Below are positions 59,403 to 64,000 of a stretch of 64,000 nucleotides of DNA, in pieces. A program made the position numbers and the translations under genes. This DNA is from Centipeda felix. Lineage in GTDB: Bacteria > Bacillota > Negativicutes > Selenomonadales > Selenomonadaceae. The stretch covers positions 372,001 to 436,000 of the forward strand of contig NZ_LT891958.1 in assembly GCF_900186465.1 (NCBI RefSeq), written 5' to 3'. A model generated the notes under the pieces. That model did no database searches. It was not told the origin of the DNA and worked only from the letters and a program-made list of their open reading frames with translations. Every line of letters starts with the position of its first letter. The first letter of the stretch is position 1.

Positions 59403-60362
59403 TTAGAATTCGTAGCCTTTTTCTTTGACCCACTGGGTATAACTCTTTGACAGTGTCGGATTTTCCTTTGCATACTCGTAGATATGCTGCGTGAAAAGGG
59501 CTCTCTTTGGGTAATTCATCTTCTTATACTCATCCTTACCCGTCTGCGCCTTCTCTGCCGACTTACGCATATCCTGTCCGCCAAGAAGGACTTCACGTGT
59601 CATGATGTCGTCATAACTGAGTTTATTGGCATTCTTGATCATGTCCATAAATGTGAGGAACATGGTCGTACGGCCAATGCCCGCCTCACAGTGTACATGG
59701 ATCCATGCCGTTTTTGGCAGTTTCTTGTAAATCGCCAAGAAGTCATCCACATTTTGCGGGGTCGGCGCGGAGTAGTCCATGATCGGGACGCGGTAGTACT
59801 TCACGCCTTGCGATTTCAGAAATTCGCCTTCCGTCTGGACGGAATTCACCTTTTCCTGAACCTGATTTTCGATATCCTTATCTGACTTGAGTGTTGCAAT
59901 GTCCATTGTACCATTCATCAGTGCGGTCTGTAGCATTGCTTTTTCGCGGCGATCAACCTCCTGCGCAGACTGCCCCTTGTTGAAGGTTTTGTAACGCGAA
60001 TACCAGCTCACACCGTTATCATTGATATAGCCATGCGATTCCGCACGCAGGTCAATCACAACGAGATCTTTCTTCGGCACGTGCTTCAACATCTCCAAGA
60101 ACTCATTCTTAGAGAAGAAGCTGCTGCCGGACATACGCAGTTCGTTCAGACCCTCGCGGCTCGGATACACACCGCTCTCGACTGTTTTGTAGTCGCTCTG
60201 TGCCGTGCGGAAATTTGCCGGAAGCTGCACTGCGTCATGCCGATCATATTTCAGAATCTGAACGCCTGGAACCGGCTCGGCTGCAAACAGATGAGATGAT
60301 ACAAACAGCGATGAGACAAGGAGCATACCTGTCGCTTTTTTTAGAATTTTTTGTGTTTTCAT
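59403..60362 (-). CDS. Secreted single-domain PTP-like phytase
   Basis: 319 aa with signal peptide at residues 1-28 (KKATGMLLVSSLFVSSHLFA). Domain order matches PhyA: QLPANFRTAQ, YPSREGLNELRMSGSS, VVIDLRAESHGYINDNGVSWY, general acid Asp196 in PIMDYSAP, and P-loop HCEAGIGRTT with Cys225 and Arg231, the canonical phytase signature. Expected to remove phosphates stepwise from phytate in the periplasm or outside the cell. Separated from the tandem phytase by a dispersed repeat. Confidence 0.94.
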   Translation of the reverse strand: MKTQKILKKATGMLLVSSLFVSSHLFAAEPVPGVQILKYDRHDAVQLPANFRTAQSDYKTVESGVYPSREGLNELRMSGSSFFSKNEFLEMLKHVPKKDLVVIDLRAESHGYINDNGVSWYSRYKTFNKGQSAQEVDRREKAMLQTALMNGTMDIATLKSDKDIENQVQEKVNSVQTEGEFLKSQGVKYYRVPIMDYSAPTPQNVDDFLAIYKKLPKTAWIHVHCEAGIGRTTMFLTFMDMIKNANKLSYDDIMTREVLLGGQDMRKSAEKAQTGKDEYKKMNYPKRALFTQHIYEYAKENPTLSKSYTQWVKEKGYEF

Positions 60363-60393
60363 GGTGCTGGCACCTTTCTCCTCATAAAGTGAT

Positions 60394-60427
60394 AATACAT
60401 CGACGAGTCATAACTCATCGATGTATT
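60394..60427. other. Hairpin upstream of the single-domain phytase
   Basis: AATACATCGACGAGT pairs with ACTCATCGATGTATT, one mismatch, four-base loop, about 35 bases before the phytase start. On the plus strand it is followed by TTTTT but no plus-strand gene precedes it; on the minus strand it lies in the phytase leader and may be regulatory. The remaining gap to 60623 shows only a run of C residues near 60485-60493. Confidence 0.55.
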
Positions 60428-60623
60428 TTTTGAATTACGGATCTAATAGAATCCGCCTAGTTGGTACATTTTTCTTGTCACGGAGCCCCCCCCTTCCTCA
60501 ACAACAAACACTGTGGGGGAGATTTTCAGCAAAAAAAGGATTGAAACATCACGATGCATGATTGGACTCTACCCGCACTTCTTTTACACTGCCGATCATA
60601 CAGAGACAAGATAAGCAAGAACG

Positions 60624-63539
60624 TCATCCATGAATGATATCCGTATACTCGGGATAGTCACGCAGACGATCCACGGGCGGGAAATCCGCAGCACCGGTGA
60701 ATGTGCCGCACTCCCACTGGGCACGCGTCGACCAGACGAGGTTTGCACGCAGCGTACCATACGCAGCAGAGACTTCGTAAGAACAAAGTTCGGGGACAAA
60801 GGTACCCGCTGCACCGACCGTCCCCTGCAGTTCCGTCTCGATGCGCAGATACTGTGCGGGAGCAAGCTCCGTAAGGTCAATGATATTTCTTCCGTCCTGC
60901 AGAGCAATTTCTTTCCGATCCTTGATGGAAACCCCATCGTCCGAGACTTCGATCACGCTGCGAATTGCCGTGTGCGCGGGGATGTGTACCTCCGCCTCGA
61001 ATGTCTGGAACGTCCAGCGAATCTTTTCTGCGAGGTATGCAGGTGCATAGACGGCAGGATGACGCCATTCCGTCGTATGCGTGCCCGTGCTCTCGATTCG
61101 GCGGAAGTCAAGCCAGACACCAAGCGCGTCACTTCGTGGTCCCAGTGCATCGGGATTCTCATAGACGGCGCGCATCTCCTCCTCCGTCAGCCCCTCGGTG
61201 TAAAAGCGCACCTCAGAGACATTTGCGGGCAGATGGGTAAAATACTTGGGCTTGCCCAGCTCCGGAATGACGTGACCGATGTAGGAGTAGCCGACGAAGA
61301 TCGGCTGATCCGCCCACTGCCGCAGCTCGCTCGCCGGGCTGATTCCCCCGACGCGCCCGCGCCGGACGCCGTCGATGAAGGATGCGCCGCCGCGCTCCTT
61401 GTCAAAGGTCATGGCGTACTGGTGGCGGACATCGACTTCGGCAGATCCGCCCTGCCAGAAGTATTCCTCAACACCGTGGCAGATGCCCCATTTGATCGTA
61501 CCGTTGCGCTCGACTGCCATGCGCAGTGCGTAGCCTGCGCCCCAGCCGATGGACTTGCCGCGGATCATGAGGGGGCTGTGCCCCATCTCGTCCGCACGCG
61601 CGAAGCGGTACATATCTGCAGTCACCACGCCCGTGAGTCCGTTGGGCGTCGCAAGATCCGCGCGCGGCAGGATCTCGATATAGTCGCCGTATTCCGCAAG
61701 CGCAACCTCCATGCGGCCGTTCTTTTCCAGAACCTTTGGCGTTCCATGGAGGAGTGCCGTGTGCCCCTTGCCCGACTTGTCATGGATGCGCGGAACGATG
61801 CGAATGGCGCCTTCGATGGTCACTTCCTTCGGTGGGAGATCGGCGACGCCGACCCAGTAGGTGCCGGCGCGCTCGAAGCGATGACAGAACGTCACGGAGC
61901 GCCGCTCATGCGCGGCAAAGCGGAAGCGCTGAACCGCGACGGTCGTGCCGTCCATCACAAGAGGGATTTCGACATCGGCGGCACGATCCAGATGATTCGT
62001 CACCTCTGCGCGTGCAAAGAGGCAGTCGATATCCGCGCCTGCGCCAATCTGAAGGAAGAGATGCGCGTATGAGAAGGCCTGCGGTTCACGCGTGTCAAGC
62101 GTGAGCTGGGCACCTGCCGTGCGGAGGCTGTGTGCCCCCACGGCATCCGCACAGTAGTATGCGGTAAACGATCTCTTCTCACCGGGATTCAGAACGATGA
62201 GCTGTGTGTCCGCGCCCGTACCAAACATATTGATGAGATGCTCCGCGCCATTGTCCGCGATGGGCAGGACGGCGGCGGCAATCCCTGTGCCGACATTTTC
62301 GGCAGTACCCGTGATCTCGACGTTCCCGTTTTCATCGAGCGCACGCAGACGGACGTCGGCAAAGACGATGTCCGGTTCATCCTTGGTGATATGGATGGCA
62401 TCGATTTCCTGCTCCGTGCCATCCGGCAAAAAGCCGTAGAGTTTGTAGTCGATGGCGTCCTTTGTGATATCGAGGATACCGTAGTTGTTGTTGCCCACCG
62501 CCACGGATTCAGGGAACTCGGTGAGGAGTCGCTTCGATCCGTCCAGTTCCTCGTAGCCCGCCGCAGGATCCTGCGTGCTTCCCTGACAGATATAGACAGT
62601 GCGCGCCCCGACGGTCGGCTGTGCCGAGACGGATTTGATGTAGTAGTGGAGATGCCCGCTGAGGACGAGATCCACGCCGCACCGCTCCGCAATCGGTACA
62701 ACATACCGGTTGTTGAACGCATCCGTATAGGGATGATGTGTGACGAGGATGCGCCACACAGCCTGCTTCGCGTTCTCGCTTACGAGATCCGCCTCCATCC
62801 ATGAGAGGATGGACTCGATCCGTGCGCGCAGAGGCGCATCTGCCGCGATGCCCGCGTTGATGCCGTTCATCTCGAGAAGTCCCCACGGATTGCTGTCCAC
62901 GATGGTGAAATGCGCCATGCCGTAGTCAAAAGAGAAGGCTTCCCCGCTCTCCATCCCGTGCAGTCCCTTCATCTGAGGGACGCCGATAAAGGCATCGAAG
63001 AAGGGACCGTCGTCGTGGTTGCCGTGTGCATAGAAGACAGGCATACGTGCAAGCAGTTCCGGAATCTTCTCGAACCAGTTGTCCGGATACTGGTCGTGCT
63101 GATAGCCCGTCCCAAACGAGATGTCCCCCGCATGCAGCAGGAACTCGGGCTGCTCACGCTCTGCCGCGCGCCGAAACGCCTCCGATGCGTGAAAGAGATG
63201 CGAATCCGAAATGGTCATGAGATGGAGCGCCTGCGGCGCCTCCTTCAGTGTGCGGAACGACGCCTGTGCACAGCACTCCTCTCCGGAGCAGACCGCGTAG
63301 GCATACTCCGTATCCGGTGACAGCGCCGTCAAAACTGCGGTGTAAATCAGCGCTCCGTCGAGATGTTCGGGACAAGCAGGCTCACGCGCTGCCTCCGCCT
63401 CCCGGCGCAGTTCCGTGCCATCCGAGGCTCTGCAAGTGACGTAGAAGCTTGCAGGCTCTTCCGTCTCCCACGCGACAGTCATCTGCCGCGGGCCGGGAGA
63501 CAGCAGGTATGGGCCATTGCAAATTCTTCCGCTCGTCAT
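60624..63539 (-). CDS. Large cytosolic metallophosphoesterase with LamG-like domain (paralogue 2)
   Basis: 971 aa, no signal peptide. Same domain order as paralogue 1: fibronectin-III-like start (NGPYLLSPGPRQMTVAWET), calcineurin fold with ISDSHLFH (Asp112, His114), LHAGDISFGTGYQH (Asp139), YAHGNHDDGPFF (Asn174, His175), THHPYTDAFNNRY and SGHLHYYIKS; then beta-rich region and LamG-like domain with GKPKYFTHLPANVSEVRF. Both paralogues end in a shared VDRLRDYP.YTDIIHG tail. Retains the canonical DxH metal motif. Begins three bases after the stop of an organophosphate-type MFS transporter, so the two are one operon. Confidence 0.87.
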   Translation of the reverse strand: MTSGRICNGPYLLSPGPRQMTVAWETEEPASFYVTCRASDGTELRREAEAAREPACPEHLDGALIYTAVLTALSPDTEYAYAVCSGEECCAQASFRTLKEAPQALHLMTISDSHLFHASEAFRRAAEREQPEFLLHAGDISFGTGYQHDQYPDNWFEKIPELLARMPVFYAHGNHDDGPFFDAFIGVPQMKGLHGMESGEAFSFDYGMAHFTIVDSNPWGLLEMNGINAGIAADAPLRARIESILSWMEADLVSENAKQAVWRILVTHHPYTDAFNNRYVVPIAERCGVDLVLSGHLHYYIKSVSAQPTVGARTVYICQGSTQDPAAGYEELDGSKRLLTEFPESVAVGNNNYGILDITKDAIDYKLYGFLPDGTEQEIDAIHITKDEPDIVFADVRLRALDENGNVEITGTAENVGTGIAAAVLPIADNGAEHLINMFGTGADTQLIVLNPGEKRSFTAYYCADAVGAHSLRTAGAQLTLDTREPQAFSYAHLFLQIGAGADIDCLFARAEVTNHLDRAADVEIPLVMDGTTVAVQRFRFAAHERRSVTFCHRFERAGTYWVGVADLPPKEVTIEGAIRIVPRIHDKSGKGHTALLHGTPKVLEKNGRMEVALAEYGDYIEILPRADLATPNGLTGVVTADMYRFARADEMGHSPLMIRGKSIGWGAGYALRMAVERNGTIKWGICHGVEEYFWQGGSAEVDVRHQYAMTFDKERGGASFIDGVRRGRVGGISPASELRQWADQPIFVGYSYIGHVIPELGKPKYFTHLPANVSEVRFYTEGLTEEEMRAVYENPDALGPRSDALGVWLDFRRIESTGTHTTEWRHPAVYAPAYLAEKIRWTFQTFEAEVHIPAHTAIRSVIEVSDDGVSIKDRKEIALQDGRNIIDLTELAPAQYLRIETELQGTVGAAGTFVPELCSYEVSAAYGTLRANLVWSTRAQWECGTFTGAADFPPVDRLRDYPEYTDIIHG

Positions 63540-63542
63540 GGC

Positions 63543-64000
63543 TTACCCTTCCTCTTCTTCCTTGACCTTCTTCGCCCACAGGGTCGGGACGATGAGGAGC
63601 GTCATGAGTGCAACGCTGCCGATCCAAAACGCCATGATGGTTTCAAAATGATAGGTGGTCACACCGTCCACAACGACCTTCGCATGATCCATGAGAAACC
63701 CGTTGACGATATCCTGCGCCGCCGCACCGCCGTATGCCAGCAGACCGATGACACCCATCGCCGCGCCCGTCGCCTTGCGCGGGCAGAGGTCAACCGCGAG
63801 CAGACCTCCGACGAAGCAGAGGATAACGCCCAGACCGAAACCGAAGATGGAAATAAATGCCGTTGTGAGCGCGAGCGATCCCGCAGGAACGAAGCAAATG
63901 CCAACGATGCCGACAAGCATAACAATACCAAAGAAAATCGTGGTGACGGAGTGACGTGATTTGAACACCTTGTCGGAGATCATGCCTGAGAAGAACGAGC
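63543..64000 (-). CDS. MFS transporter, organophosphate:phosphate antiporter-like, 5'-truncated by window edge
   Basis: The last ~150 residues of a membrane transporter. GMISDKVFKSRHSVTTIFFG corresponds to the second MFS loop motif of GlpT/UhpT-type carriers, and LAVDLCPRKATGAAMGVIGL followed by a GYGGAAAQD-like helix matches their C-terminal half. Likely exchanges a phosphate ester for phosphate. Coupled to metallophosphoesterase 2. The gene start lies beyond the window. Confidence 0.88.
   Translation of the reverse strand, partial: SFFSGMISDKVFKSRHSVTTIFFGIVMLVGIVGICFVPAGSLALTTAFISIFGFGLGVILCFVGGLLAVDLCPRKATGAAMGVIGLLAYGGAAAQDIVNGFLMDHAKVVVDGVTTYHFETIMAFWIGSVALMTLLIVPTLWAKKVKEEEEG

Noticed and set aside
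60480-60495. A C homopolymer run as a phase-variation switch
   Set aside because: It is in a non-coding gap about 120 bases from the nearest start codon and not placed between promoter elements I can identify.

Overview
The window reads as chromosomal DNA of a Selenomonas-like bacterium (Negativicutes: anaerobic, diderm Firmicutes). The pointers are G+C-rich coding sequence, P- and L-ring flagellar genes (flgI, flgH, flgA) that imply an outer membrane, a propionate-type methylmalonyl-CoA mutase and succinate CoA-transferase, a Rex redox repressor, an LL-diaminopimelate aminotransferase, and tyrosine-phosphatase-like phytases closely resembling the known Selenomonas/Mitsuokella enzymes. The genus is an inference; no rRNA or tRNA gene is present to fix it.

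Layout. 1-2.9 kb: methylmalonyl-CoA mutase large chain (cut by the window edge) and a succinate/propionate CoA-transferase. 3.5-9.6 kb: valS-folC-O-antigen-ligase-like-rex, one minus-strand operon. 9.7-19.8 kb: a long minus-strand run of polyprenyl synthase, two tatA genes (one frameshifted), tatC, UbiD-like decarboxylase, UbiA-like prenyltransferase, folD, fhs and a TPR/alkaline-phosphatase-superfamily protein, i.e. menaquinone, Tat export and one-carbon metabolism. 20-25 kb: dapL, then a three-gene archaeal-type glutamate synthase on the plus strand. 25.2-33 kb: a minus-strand mbl/mreB-flgF-flgG-flgA-flgH-flgI-flgJ operon ending in a phosphodiester glycosidase-like gene. 33.2-37.7 kb: plus-strand GNAT, cdd, CheY-like, CheX-like and MscS genes, then a regulated nrd locus. 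37.7-50.9 kb: housekeeping genes (holA, bioY, sstT, rfbD, a two-component system, rsmI, metG, tatD) plus an ATPase/nuclease-like gene behind a 41-bp palindrome. 50.9-64 kb: a phosphate-ester accessory region.

The accessory region is the most distinctive block. A divergent AraC regulator faces an MFS transporter, a PI-PLC-like gene and a ~967-aa metallophosphoesterase. Two secreted PTP-like phytases follow, then a second ~971-aa metallophosphoesterase coupled to an organophosphate-type MFS antiporter. It looks like a system for stripping and importing phosphorylated inositols or other phosphate esters, built around two paralogous transporter + giant phosphoesterase cassettes.

Other points: an nrd promoter with three perfect DnaA boxes and tandem NrdR boxes drives a 94-aa stand-alone NrdD glycyl-radical-like domain plus NrdG. 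Six copies of a ~165-bp palindromic, TA-flanked intergenic repeat show compensatory changes in an inner hairpin. A 47-bp tandem duplication shifts the frame of a tatA paralogue. A glutamate synthase gene appears to begin with ATA.
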